Source: Austwickia sp.
GTDB lineage: Bacteria; Actinomycetota; Actinomycetes; Actinomycetales; Dermatophilaceae
Direction: 5' to 3'
DNA: 64,000 nucleotides
NCBI GenBank assembly: GCA_016699675.1
Contig: CP064985.1
Location: 930,001-994,000, forward strand
Shown: positions 45,687-55,351 of the stretch, in pieces
Layout: each line of letters begins with the position of its first letter
Numbering within the stretch: position 1 is the stretch's first letter
Position numbers and translations under genes: made by a program
Notes under the pieces: model-generated
Database searches by the model: none
Seen by the model: the letters and a program-made list of their open reading frames with translations, nothing else
Told to the model about the DNA's origin: nothing

Positions 45687-47717
45687 TCAGTGCAGCCGGC
45701 CGGCGCCGGCCTGCGGGAGGAGGAGCTCGATCGTCGTACCGCCCCAGTCGTTGCGGCGGGCCGTGATGGTCCCGCCGTGGCGGGTCACGATGTCGCGGCA
45801 GAGCGCGAGCCCCAGGCCGGTGCCCTCCTCGACGGAGGCGCCCCGGACGGTGCGGCCGAACGGGGCGAACATCGCCTCCGCGTCGCTGTCCTCCATCCCG
45901 ATCCCCTTGTCCTCGACCAGGATCCGTACCCAGCCGGTGGGCGCGTCGGCGCCGATGCGGACCCGGACGAAGGCGGGCTCATCGCGGCGCGCATACTTTA
46001 CGGCGTTGCCGATGACGTTGGCGAACACCTGGCGCAGCAAGGCCTCGTCGGCGCGCACCCAAGACGCCTCGGGCAGCTCGATCGTCGGGCCCCCGCCCGG
46101 CCCGCCGTACAGCGCGGCGACGGCACCCACGACCTCGGCGACGTTGACGTCCTCAAGGCGCAGCACGCCCTCGCGGCCGACGGCGTACGCCAGGTAGTCC
46201 TCAATTACCTGACGCATCCGGCGGCTGGCGGCGCGCGCCAGCAGCGCGGACTCCAGGGCGCCACCGGGCTCTTCCCACTGCATGGCCGCGGCGTCGAGCC
46301 ACAGCGAGGCCGCGCCCAACGGGTTGCGGAGGTCGTGGGCGACCACGGCAGCGAACGCCTCCAGCTCGCGGCGGCGCGCCCGGGCGACGGTCTCGTCGGT
46401 CAGCACCACGAGGACGGCCGCCGCCCCGCCGGCGGGGATCTCCTGGGCGGTGGCCTGCAGGCTTCGCAGCTCACCGCGCTCGTCTCGGGTCGCCAGGGGC
46501 ACCCGGACCGGCGCCTTGCCGGGCGCCTCCAGCGCGGTGATCTCCCCGGCGCGCAGCTGGCGGCCGCCGTCGCCGAGGAGCCGGTAGTGCGCGACCCACC
46601 CGGCGCCCTCCCCCGTCTCCGCCACGACGCCGCCGGCCGGCGGGCGTAGCATGGCGCGCGCCGCCGCGTTGGCGAGCAGCACCGCGCCTTCCCGGTCCGC
46701 GAGGAGCACCCCGTCCGCCATCGCCGAGATCATCGCGTCGAGGACGGCGTTCTGGGCGGCCGCCACCCGCCGGGAGTTCTCCACGCCGTCGTCGAGGACG
46801 CCCTGATGATGCCGGACGAGGACCAGCGTCATCGCGAACATCAGCGCCGCCAGCGCGGTGACGTTCAGGGCCGCCGGGCGGATGAGCCCGTCCTCGGCCG
46901 ACCACCCGGGGAAGGCGTGCGGCGTCACCCACACCAGCACCCCCAGCGCCGAGGCCGCGAACGACCCCCAGCGGGGCGCCATCGACAGCCCGATGGCGAG
47001 CGCCGGGACCAGCGGCAGCCACATGAGCGGCAGCCACATGAGCGGCAGCCCCGGATTGAGCCCGGCGACGAGGAGACCGACCAGACTCACCGGCAGCCAG
47101 ACCCCGGCGATCCAGGGCCGGGTCTGGCTCGGGTCCTCCCGCAGCGGATGGGCCCACGCCAGGCCGATCACGCCGCCGATCATGACGCGGGTGGACCACC
47201 CAGCGGCGTACCACAACAGCAGCTCCGGCCCCCGTTCCAGCGGCCCCTCCGGACCGATGCCCCACCACGCGTCGGCCGCGGTCAGGATCCCCGCGAGGAT
47301 CGTCAGACCCGCAACCGCGAGGAGCTGGCGCGGTCGTTCGGGGAACCACTGCGTCGGGCTGACCCAGCGACGGTACGCCGCGAGCAGGCCCGTCACGGCG
47401 CCCAACTCGATCGCGCCCCAGCCCGCGGCGCGCCACCACCCGACGTCGAGAAGGCCACCCGTGATGACGAAGAGGGCCCACAGCCCGGCCAGCTTGGCCG
47501 CGAACGGTCGCCAGGAGGCCCCGCCGCCCTGCCCCTGACCCGGCCAGATCAGCGTGAGCAGGACGACCGTCGACCCCGGGACGGGCCAGCCCCACACGAC
47601 GCGGACGGGTTGCTCGGCGGCGACGAATCCCAGCACCAGGCACACGACGTACACGGCGGTGACCAGGACGGCGAGCTGAGCGGCGGACCAACCGAACACG
47701 CGCCCGCGCACGATCAT
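45687..47717 (-). CDS. Membrane PAS-histidine kinase A (intact catalytic motifs), last gene of the kinase operon
   Basis: 676 residues. An N-terminal hydrophobic module of about eight helices (1-260) is followed by a PAS domain (AVLDAMISAMADGVLLADRE, GAVLLANAAARAMLRPPAGG). HisKA reads FAAVVAHDLRNPLGAASLWL with H461. The ATPase has N-box FANVIGNAVKYARRDEP, G1 VEDKGIGMEDSDAEAMFAPF, and G2 EEGTGLGLALCRDIV. All catalytic motifs are present. ATG 47717 overlaps the stop of kinase B (ATGA). A 15-bp tandem repeat (47011-47050) encodes LPLMWLPLMWLPL in a membrane helix. No response regulator or HAMP is present, and the partner is unknown. Confidence 0.88.
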   Translation of the reverse strand: MIVRGRVFGWSAAQLAVLVTAVYVVCLVLGFVAAEQPVRVVWGWPVPGSTVVLLTLIWPGQGQGGGASWRPFAAKLAGLWALFVITGGLLDVGWWRAAGWGAIELGAVTGLLAAYRRWVSPTQWFPERPRQLLAVAGLTILAGILTAADAWWGIGPEGPLERGPELLLWYAAGWSTRVMIGGVIGLAWAHPLREDPSQTRPWIAGVWLPVSLVGLLVAGLNPGLPLMWLPLMWLPLVPALAIGLSMAPRWGSFAASALGVLVWVTPHAFPGWSAEDGLIRPAALNVTALAALMFAMTLVLVRHHQGVLDDGVENSRRVAAAQNAVLDAMISAMADGVLLADREGAVLLANAAARAMLRPPAGGVVAETGEGAGWVAHYRLLGDGGRQLRAGEITALEAPGKAPVRVPLATRDERGELRSLQATAQEIPAGGAAAVLVVLTDETVARARRRELEAFAAVVAHDLRNPLGAASLWLDAAAMQWEEPGGALESALLARAASRRMRQVIEDYLAYAVGREGVLRLEDVNVAEVVGAVAALYGGPGGGPTIELPEASWVRADEALLRQVFANVIGNAVKYARRDEPAFVRVRIGADAPTGWVRILVEDKGIGMEDSDAEAMFAPFGRTVRGASVEEGTGLGLALCRDIVTRHGGTITARRNDWGGTTIELLLPQAGAGRLH

Positions 47718-49682
47718 GACGCCGCCCCCGCCGCCGGGAGCGTGAAGACGACGCTCGCCCGGCCCGGCGCGGCCGCCGCGGCGTCGAACGTGCCGCCGTG
47801 TCGCGCGACGGCGGCACGGCACAACGACACCGCAAGCCCGTCGCCCCCTGCGGGACCAGCCGCGAGGGCGGCGGGACCAGCCGCGAGGGCGGCGGGACCA
47901 GCCGCGGGAGCGGCGGCGGCACCAGCAGCGGGACCAGCGGCACCACAGGATCCCGGCGACGGCCCCGCACCCGAGGCGGCGGTCCCCTCGGCAACCAGGA
48001 CGACCTGCACCCACCGCGCGTCGATGCGCCGGCTCCGGACCGAGACCCGCGGCGCCGGCGTCGGCGCCAGGCCGGCCACCAGCACCGCGAGGGCGTTCGC
48101 GAACAGCTGCGTGACCAGGTGAGCGTCGACCAGGACCAGGTGGGGGGTGTCGGTTGCGAGCACCACGTCCCCCTCCTCGACATGCGCCGCGGCCAGGGCC
48201 CCCGTCACCTGCCGCAGGTCGACGACCTGATCCGTCGGGCCGTCCGCGCGGGCGACGGCGCGCACCAGGTAGTCCTCGATCGAGCGGCGCATCCCGGCCA
48301 CGGCCTCCTGTGCGCGTTCGACCAGCTCGGGCGCCTCAGCCGCCGAGCCGACGGGGTCCGCGGCCGCCGCGACCACCGCGTCGATGCGCCGATCCAGCGT
48401 GGTCAGCGGTTCGGTGAGGTCGCCGGCCACCGAGGTGGCGAACCATTCGAGCCGGCGAAACCGCGCGTGCTCCACGGTGATGTCGCGCACCAACAACACG
48501 GTTCGCGGACCGTCCGGGGTCTCGACCGACTGGGCGGTGGCCAGGTGCCGGCGCTCCCCCGAGGGGTCGAGGCGCACGATCTCGCCGTGCACCGGCCGCG
48601 GCCCCGGCGGGGCCAGCAGCCGGTCGACCTCGGCCTGGTCGGGGTCCTGGCCGGTTCGATTCCGCAGGCCCAGCCGATGCAGCCAGGGCAAGGTCACCCG
48701 CGGCGGGACGTCGCCGTACAGCCGGTGGGCGGCCGCATTGGCCAGCAGCACCGTGCCGTCCCTCTCGGTGAGCGCCACGGCGTCGCGCATCGATGCCAGC
48801 ACGGCGGCCAGCATCGCCTCGCGGGTCTGCTCCGCGGCGGCCCGGTCGCGCAGGACGCCGGCCAGCACCGCCGTACGTTCCCGCGACACGACGATGACGA
48901 TCGCCATCACGCTGAGGAAGCCCAACACCAGGTCGACGACCGCCTCGGGCGCGACGAGCTGACCGGGCGGGGGGTCGGCGTAGTCCGCGTACGGCGTGAC
49001 GGCCCACCACACCGCCAGGACGAGCATCGAGAACGCGCAGGACCGCATCCGCAGCAGGCTGCCCGCCAGCACGGCCGGGACGACGAACACCCAGTCCACC
49101 GGGTAGGCCGGCACCAGGTCGGGGGCCTGCACGCAGAACACCGCCACGAGCACGAGGACCGGCCACCACGCGCGCGGCAGCGGCGGCAGCACCTCCCGGT
49201 CGCGGCGAAAGCACAGGGGGATGAGGCTGTTCGCGGTGACGACGGAGAGCGAGAAACTGCCACGACGCGTTCCACAGGTCGAGGCGCGCGTCGCCGGTGC
49301 CCCCCAGCGGGGTGGGCGGGAACGCCCCCAGCAGGAGGCTACCCAGCGCGCCCCCCGCGGCGGCCAGGGTCATCGCCAGCACGTCCCCGACGCGCTGCGG
49401 CAACCACGGGCGGCCCGGTCGCGGCAGCCGGTAGAGACCCGCCACGGTGCCCGCGCTCGCGGCGTTGGCGAGCGCCAGCCAGGCGAGTTCCGGCGCGCTG
49501 CCGGTCTCGAGGAGCACGGCGCAGACCACGAACGCCAGCCCGATGGCCACCGAGGTGACCACGCCGCGCCAGAACGGCCGGTACGCCGCGGGTCGCGCGC
49601 GTGACCCCATCGTCCACCTCCCCGCTCGCCGGGGCGTCAGCTCAGTCTGCTCTGCGCCGGCGCCCTCGGTGCCGTCCTTCAT
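47714..49682 (-). pseudogene. Membrane sensor-kinase homologue B: frameshifted, lacks phospho-acceptor His and ATP boxes
   Basis: 655 residues if repaired. ATG 49682 overlaps the kinase C stop (ATGA). Membrane helices start in one frame (MGSRARPAAYRPFWRG, ending DLWNASWQF) and continue in another (SLSVVTANSLIPLCFRRDRE, PLPRAWWPVLVL). The join is at 49254-49256, where one extra T on the coding strand (CAGTTTCTC for CAGTTCTC) breaks the frame; kinase D has the matching segment unbroken. The PAS is recognisable (AVLASMRDAVALTERDGTVL). The dimerisation helix reads FATSVAGDLTEPLTTLD, with Gly (420) for the phospho-acceptor His. The N-box and G-boxes are replaced by Ala/Pro/Gly repeats (PAALAAGPAALAAGPAGG). 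A short start at 49192 could yield a 492-residue fragment. Confidence 0.75.
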
Positions 49683-51742
49683 CGGACGAGGGTGCGGCCC
49701 TGCGGGAGGGTGAACTCGAAACTCGCGCCGCCCCACTCGTTGCGGTAGGCCGAGATCTTCCCCTGGTGCCGTTCGACGATGGACCGGCAGAGGGCCAACC
49801 CCAGGCCGGTGCCGTCGCCGGTGGCGGAGCCGTGGGCCGTCCGGGAGAACTGCGCGAAGATCGTCTCCGCCTCGCTCGGGTCGATGCCGATGCCGCGGTC
49901 GGCGACGGTGATCCGGAGCCAACCCGTCCCGCGGTCGGGCGCGGCGGAGACCCGGATCCATGGTGGCTCGCCCGGCTTGGCGTACTTCACCGCGTTGCCG
50001 ATGAGGTTGCCGACGAGGCGCCGCAACAGCGTCGCGTCCGCCCGGACCGAGGCCTCGGCCGCCACCTCGACGACCGCCCCGCCCGCCTCGTACACGCTGG
50101 CCACCTCCCGGACGACGTCGCCGAGGTCGACGTCGCGCGGATGCAGCAGGCCCGACCTCGTCGTGGTGTAGGCCAGGCAATCGTCGATGGTGTCGGCCAT
50201 CCGCTTGCTCGCCAACCGCGCGCGACGCAGGGCGAACCGGCCCGCATCGATGTCGTCGAGCGCGTCGCTCTCAGCGGTGTCCATCCAGATGGCGATGGCC
50301 GAGAGCGGGCCCTTCAGGTCGTGGGCCACGTCGCCGGCGAAGGCTTCCAGCTCGCGGTGGCGGCGGTGCTCGGCGGTGCTGTCCGCCAGAACGACGAGCG
50401 TCATCGCCTCCTCCTGGCCCGGCAGGGCCCGGGCCGAAATCGTGTAGAACCGCTCGCCCGCCTGAGGGTCCGTGCTGCGGACGGTCACCCGGACCGTGTC
50501 GTCGGGGTGCGGGGCCAGCAGGCGCTGCACCTCCGGCTCGCTCAGCGACGTGCCGTCGCGGCGGGCGACGCCGGCGGCGCGCACCCACGGCACGCCGTCG
50601 TCGGCGGGCCCGCTGAGCGTCCCCAGCATGGCGCGCGAGGCCGGGTTGGCCATGACCACGTCGCCGGAGCGACCGGTGAGCACGACGCTGTCGCTCATCG
50701 ACCCGATGACGGCGTCCACCAACGCGCTGTGCGCCGCCTCCTCGTGGGCGGCGTCGGCCACCTGGTCGAACAGCCGGGCCAGCCCCTCGCGTTCCGCCGC
50801 GATGGCCGTCACCAGCGCGACGCACATGACGTACAGCAGGCTTTGCAGGGCGTTGTCGACCGTGGGCCCGTAGAGCTGGCCGGGGTGGGCGAACGACGTG
50901 ATGGCCCCGAGGCCGATGGGGATCGACATCGCCGCCGCGACCGCGGCCCGCAGCGGCAGCGTGACCCCGATCCACAGGGCCGGGATCAGGAGCATCCACT
51001 CCAGCGGGTAGCGGGGATACAGCGCGGGCAGGACCAGGCACGCCGCCCCGACGAGGACGCCCGCCGGGATCGTCTCGCGCAACTGCACCCGGCTGAACTG
51101 GCGCACCGGCTGCAGCAGGGCGAAGGTGACGATGCTCGCCTCGAGCACCCGGCCGTACGCCAGGCACGCCCACCACGCGCCCTTCAGCACGTCGTCGGAG
51201 CCGCTGATCCCCGAGCCCGGCAGGCCGCCGGCGAGCACGACGAGGAAGGCGTACGTCGCGCTCCACCCCAGGAACGCCCGCCCCTGCCGGTGGGTCGTGG
51301 GGAACCACTCGGTGCCGGGGCAGGACCGGCGGTAGAGCGCCAGGAAGGCCACGGCCAGCGGCACGAACACCCCGCCGGCGCGCAGCGCCGCCCGCGGGTC
51401 GCCGCCGCAGCGGGCGGAGATCGCGACGTACCCCGCCAGCAGCAGCACCGCGACCACCGCGATCTGGGCGCGGTCGCGCCGTTGCCAGACCGGTCGGGAC
51501 GGCCACGTCAGGCAGAGGATCGCGATGGCGACCCCCGGGCTGACCGAGAACAACCCGTTGCGCTGATGCTGCGCGTAGACGAACGCCGACGCCGCGGTGG
51601 TCACGGCGAAGATGACGACGGCGAACATGAGCGGGATGGCGCGGCCCATTCCGAAGGGGCGCCGCTCCGGCGGCTTGATCGCCCGGCCGGCGAACGGGTC
51701 GGGGGCCGCCGCGGCGACCGCCCGGGGCTGCCTCCGGATCAT
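49679..51742 (-). CDS. Membrane PAS-histidine kinase C (intact catalytic motifs)
   Basis: 687 residues. A short basic N-terminus precedes about nine membrane helices (35-330). The PAS is LVDAVIGSMSDSVVLTGRSG with DVVMANPASRAMLGTL. HisKA reads AFAGDVAHDLKGPLSAIAIW with H474. The N-box is VGNLIGNAVKYAKPGEP, G1 is VADRGIGIDPSEAETIFAQF, and G2 is GDGTGLGLALCRSIVERH. It is complete and closely parallel to kinase A. ATG 51742 overlaps the kinase D stop; its own stop overlaps the kinase B start. The input module is uncharacterised, so the signal is unknown. No nearby receiver domain could accept its phosphate. Confidence 0.9.
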   Translation of the reverse strand: MIRRQPRAVAAAAPDPFAGRAIKPPERRPFGMGRAIPLMFAVVIFAVTTAASAFVYAQHQRNGLFSVSPGVAIAILCLTWPSRPVWQRRDRAQIAVVAVLLLAGYVAISARCGGDPRAALRAGGVFVPLAVAFLALYRRSCPGTEWFPTTHRQGRAFLGWSATYAFLVVLAGGLPGSGISGSDDVLKGAWWACLAYGRVLEASIVTFALLQPVRQFSRVQLRETIPAGVLVGAACLVLPALYPRYPLEWMLLIPALWIGVTLPLRAAVAAAMSIPIGLGAITSFAHPGQLYGPTVDNALQSLLYVMCVALVTAIAAEREGLARLFDQVADAAHEEAAHSALVDAVIGSMSDSVVLTGRSGDVVMANPASRAMLGTLSGPADDGVPWVRAAGVARRDGTSLSEPEVQRLLAPHPDDTVRVTVRSTDPQAGERFYTISARALPGQEEAMTLVVLADSTAEHRRHRELEAFAGDVAHDLKGPLSAIAIWMDTAESDALDDIDAGRFALRRARLASKRMADTIDDCLAYTTTRSGLLHPRDVDLGDVVREVASVYEAGGAVVEVAAEASVRADATLLRRLVGNLIGNAVKYAKPGEPPWIRVSAAPDRGTGWLRITVADRGIGIDPSEAETIFAQFSRTAHGSATGDGTGLGLALCRSIVERHQGKISAYRNEWGGASFEFTLPQGRTLVR

Positions 51743-53826
51743 GGGAGCGCCTGCTCGGGGGCGGCCAGCGGCAGGGTGAAACGGACCGTCGCGCCGCCCC
51801 ACGCGTTCAGCTCGGTGCCGATGTGCCCGCCGTGCCGGGCGACGATCGCGCGGCAGATCGTGAGGTTCGGGGTCGGCGAGGAGGATCCGGGGTCGGCCTG
51901 GCCGTCGCCCTCCCACCACGCCCCCGCGCCGCGGTCCGCGATCGAGACCTCGGCCCAGCCGGGCGCCTCGTCCATGCTGCGGACCACGACGTACGGCGAC
52001 CGGCCCGGCGGGTGGTTGCGGACCCCGGCACCGATGACGTTCGCGAAGAGTTGGCGCGTCAGCGCGGCATCGGCGTGGACCGTGTGCTCGACCTCGACCT
52101 CGACGTCGAACTCGGCGCCCGCGGTCCCGGCCGCGTACGCCGCGCAGATCTCCCGGACCACATCCGCGAGGCGCACGTCGGTGAGGGTGAGCGCGCCACC
52201 GCGGCCGACGGCCTGACTGAGGTACTCATCGATCAGCCCGCGCATCCGGTCGATCGCGTCCTGGGCCTGCGTCATCGCGTAATGGCCCGCCTCCGCCTGG
52301 TCGCCCGCCAGCTCGTCGTCCGCCGTGTCCATCCAGGTCGCCAGCGCCACGAGCGGCGCCTTCAGGTCCCCCGCGACCCGGCCCGCGAAGTCCTCCAGAA
52401 CCCGCGCCTGCTCGTGCGCGGCCGTGACGTCCTTGAACAGCCACAGGGTGAATCCGTCCTGGCCGACGAGGAGGTCTTGGGTGGTCACGGCGAGCCGCCG
52501 TACGCCGGCGCCGGCGGGCCCATCGGAGGCCTGCGGCCCAGCCGGCGCTGCCGGGCCTGCCGGCACGACCAGCGCGCTGCGGCTCACGCCGCCGGCGCGC
52601 GGGCGCACCAGCCGGGCGAACTCGCGCGCGCCGAGGATGCGCTCCACGTCCGCCGTCTGCAGGTTGACCTGCCGGGCCCAGGCGAGCGAGACGATCTCGG
52701 GCGGCCCCTGGCCGAGCAGACCGGTCAGGGCCGCGTTGCTCAGCAACACCCGCCCGCGGTCGTCGGTGAGAAGCAGCCCGTCGGACATCGCGTCGAGGAC
52801 GGCGTCGCGCACCTCGCGGTGGGCCCGCGAGGAGCCAGCCAACGCACGGTAGGTGGTCACGAGGTGGGCGCCCCACTCCCGGAACACGACCATCATCATC
52901 GTGAGGTCGGACATCAGCGCCAGGACCATGTCGACGCCGACGGCCGGGTGCAGCACGCCCAGCAACGGCTCGAGGACGTATTCGGGGTAGGGGACGCCGA
53001 TTGCCGCCACGCAGATGACCAGGACCGTGAGGGCGGCGGCCCGCCGGGTCATCAGCGCGCCGGCCACGACGGCGGGGATGACCCCGACCCAGGAGACCGG
53101 CAGGTCGGGCCACTGGTACGTCGCCCACAGACAGGCCACCGTGAACACGGCGTACGGTCCCCACCAGCTCTTGCGAAGCGGCGGCAGGAGCTGGCTGCCG
53201 GCGCGGAAGAAGACCGGGAGCAGGCAGTTCACCGCGGTGGTCAGGATGACGACCTGCCGAATGATGGACCAGACGTGGTCGCCGAGCGGGGGATCGGTGG
53301 CGGCGCCGAGGTAGGGGAAGCCGCCGAGGATCTCGGTCACCACCGCCGGCAGCGCCGCCGCGGTCCACAGCCACAGCAGTTCGGACAGGTCGCGCGGCAC
53401 CCAGGACCGCTGGGGGTCGCGGCGGTAGAGCCACACCCCGATCGCGGCGCCCAGGGCGTTGGTCGCCGCCATCCAGGTGAGCCGGCCCAGACCGTATCCG
53501 GCCGCGAGCCCGCCCACGACGTACATCGCGGTCATGCTGCCCAACGCCCGCCACAGCGTCGGCGACCTGCGTCCCAGCGGCCCGAAGATCGCCAGGGTGA
53601 GGAAGATCGCGGCCTGGTACATCCAACACGCGGAGAGCATCTCCGGGAAGCCCACGTAGGTCAGCCCGAAGTAGGTGCCCCAACCGCAGGTGATCAGGCT
53701 GAAGAGGACGTGGCCGCGGGGGGTGAGAACGGGTACGGCGGACTCTCCGGGCCGTTCGCCGAGGGACCCCGCCGTCCCGCCCGCGGTGCCCCCGATGGCG
53801 CGCCGTAGCGCCGCCGCCGAGTCCAT
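51739..53826 (-). CDS. Membrane sensor-kinase homologue D: pseudokinase lacking phospho-acceptor His
   Basis: 695 residues, first gene of the operon, ATG 53826 with GGAGG 8 bases upstream. About ten membrane helices (45-330); PAS AVLDAMSDGLLLTDDRGRVL with LSNAALTGLL. The dimerisation helix FAGRVAGDLKAPLVALATWM has Gly486 where the active His belongs. The ATP part is eroded: N-box FANVIGAGVRNHPPG, G1 IADRGAGAWWEGDG, and no G2 box before TICRAIVARHGGHIG. The frame is unbroken and coding bias is normal, so the protein is probably made and could act as a non-catalytic partner of kinase C or A. It is divergent from the SMP-30 gene. Confidence 0.86.
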   Translation of the reverse strand: MDSAAALRRAIGGTAGGTAGSLGERPGESAVPVLTPRGHVLFSLITCGWGTYFGLTYVGFPEMLSACWMYQAAIFLTLAIFGPLGRRSPTLWRALGSMTAMYVVGGLAAGYGLGRLTWMAATNALGAAIGVWLYRRDPQRSWVPRDLSELLWLWTAAALPAVVTEILGGFPYLGAATDPPLGDHVWSIIRQVVILTTAVNCLLPVFFRAGSQLLPPLRKSWWGPYAVFTVACLWATYQWPDLPVSWVGVIPAVVAGALMTRRAAALTVLVICVAAIGVPYPEYVLEPLLGVLHPAVGVDMVLALMSDLTMMMVVFREWGAHLVTTYRALAGSSRAHREVRDAVLDAMSDGLLLTDDRGRVLLSNAALTGLLGQGPPEIVSLAWARQVNLQTADVERILGAREFARLVRPRAGGVSRSALVVPAGPAAPAGPQASDGPAGAGVRRLAVTTQDLLVGQDGFTLWLFKDVTAAHEQARVLEDFAGRVAGDLKAPLVALATWMDTADDELAGDQAEAGHYAMTQAQDAIDRMRGLIDEYLSQAVGRGGALTLTDVRLADVVREICAAYAAGTAGAEFDVEVEVEHTVHADAALTRQLFANVIGAGVRNHPPGRSPYVVVRSMDEAPGWAEVSIADRGAGAWWEGDGQADPGSSSPTPNLTICRAIVARHGGHIGTELNAWGGATVRFTLPLAAPEQALP

Positions 53827-54031
53827 GCCTGCCACCTCCCCCGTTCGATTTCACATCGGCTGACGAGGGGGCGCGCTGAGGGCCGGGGGCAAGGCGATAC
53901 GGGGTTGTCATTCGTGACGAACGGCCGGCGTCCTCCCGACGATGGACGGGCGTCCTGCGCCCTGCGGCCGGGTCCGTTCCCCGTAGCGTGACCTGGAAGG
54001 GCTGGCCAGCCCACGCGAGAGAGGAACTGTC

Positions 54032-54889
54032 ATGCAGGCCGAGCGCATCACCGACGTCATCTGCTACCACATGGAGGGCCCGTGCTGGTGGCCGCAGTGG
54101 GGCGGGCTTCGGTTCGTCGACATGCTGGCCGGTGAGGTCGTGCAGCTGGACGGCGAGGGGCACCTGAGCCGCCGTCGGGTGGGGCGGGTCGCCGCGTGCG
54201 TGCGCCCGCGGGAGCACGGCGGCAGCGCGCGCGGCATGGTCGTCGCGACCGAGCGCGGCTTCACCCTCCTCGACGCCGACGACATCGTCACCGACCTGCC
54301 GGACGTCTCGGACGACCCGGCGCTGCGCATGAACGAGGGCGGCTGCGCCCCGGACGGAAGCTTCTACGCCGGGCAGATGGCGTACGAGAAGACCCCCGGC
54401 GCGGCGTCGATGTATCGGCTCTCCGTCGACCACCACGCCGAGCGCGTCTTCGGCGACCTCACGATCAGCAACGGCCTCGACTGGACCGCCGACGGCGCGC
54501 TGGCCTACTACAACGACACGGCCACCGGGCGCATCGACGTGTTCGACTGGTCCGCGGAGGGCGGCCTCGTCAACCGGCGGCCGTTCGCCACGATTCCGGA
54601 CGGCGGCCGACCCGACGGGCTCACCGTGGACGCCGAGGGCGGGGTGTGGACCGCCATCGCGAACGGCGGCCGGGTCGAGCACTACCTGCCGGATGGCACG
54701 CTGGCGGACGTGATCGAGGTCGGGGCGAAGAAGGTCACCGCCTGCACGTTCGGGGGCGAGAACCTCGACGAGCTGTACATCACCACCTCGCGGGAAAACC
54801 TCGCCGACGGCGAGGACCCCCAGGCTGGTTCGCTGTTCCGGGTGGTGCCGGGCGGCCGCGGGAAGCTCCCGTTCGCGTACGCCGGGTGA
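54032..54889 (+). CDS. SMP-30/gluconolactonase-family six-blade hydrolase
   Basis: A 285-residue beta-propeller lactonase-type enzyme. Expected metal ligands are seen: Glu in HMEGPCWWP (about 15), Asn in ISNGLDWTADGALAYYND, and Asp in GRPDGLTVDAEGGVWTAIAN; MNEGGCAPDGSFYAGQM is another family block. These proteins hydrolyse sugar lactones or related esters with a divalent metal. AGAGAGGAA lies 6-8 bases before ATG 54032. It stands alone, ending at a terminator. The substrate is not predictable; no sugar dehydrogenase is adjacent. Confidence 0.92.
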   Translation: MQAERITDVICYHMEGPCWWPQWGGLRFVDMLAGEVVQLDGEGHLSRRRVGRVAACVRPREHGGSARGMVVATERGFTLLDADDIVTDLPDVSDDPALRMNEGGCAPDGSFYAGQMAYEKTPGAASMYRLSVDHHAERVFGDLTISNGLDWTADGALAYYNDTATGRIDVFDWSAEGGLVNRRPFATIPDGGRPDGLTVDAEGGVWTAIANGGRVEHYLPDGTLADVIEVGAKKVTACTFGGENLDELYITTSRENLADGEDPQAGSLFRVVPGGRGKLPFAYAG

Positions 54890-54915
54890 CGCCCGGGCCG
54901 AACGGAGGGCATAGC

Positions 54916-54947
54916 GAGGGGCCCCGGCGCGCAGCCGGGGCCCCCTC
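54916..54947. terminator. Terminator after the SMP-30 gene
   Basis: Stem GGGGCCCCGGC / GCCGGGGCCCC with loop GCGCA, extended by GA/TC, between the SMP-30 gene (+) and the small gene at 55003 (-); likely bidirectional. Confidence 0.75.
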
Positions 54948-55002
54948 CCTCATCGAGCGAACCGCCACCCCCCGCGGCGGCCGCTCGGACGTCGTGCGGG
55001 TC

Positions 55003-55206
55003 CTACACCGACAGGACCTCGGCCTCCAGCCGGGCCAGGCCACGAAGCCAGGTCGTCAGCTCGTCGGCCTCCACGGCGTACGCCGCGTCGGACCAGATGC
55101 CGCCACCCTCCTGGGCGCGCGGCTCGTCCCGGACGGCGGCCAACAGGCGCACCCGAGCGGGCTCTCGCGTCGGCATCCCCGGCCATGGGGTTGCTGCTAC
55201 GGACAT
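55003..55206 (-). CDS. Small protein, unknown
   Basis: 67 residues, MSVAATPWPGMPTREPARVR at the start and AVEADELTTWLRGLARLEAE near the end; soluble, with a predicted C-terminal helix. I recognise no family. It is judged real because GGGGGAG stands 6 bases before ATG 55206 and because the third positions are G/C-biased. The leader GATCTCGGGGGAG resembles that of the Pro-rich protein gene at 61925. A patch of lower GC at 55260-55330 could hold the promoter. Confidence 0.5.
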   Translation of the reverse strand: MSVAATPWPGMPTREPARVRLLAAVRDEPRAQEGGGIWSDAAYAVEADELTTWLRGLARLEAEVLSV

Positions 55207-55351
55207 GTCAATCTCCCCCGAGATCAAGGGCGACCCGGTCCCTGTGCCGAGCGCCTACGGGTGTTGTTTCGGCTGGTCCGCGGCCTGTCTGAGGAAAATT
55301 GGTCGACCGTCTAACTCCCCCGTAACCTGCCCCGTCCAATAGCCCTGCGGC

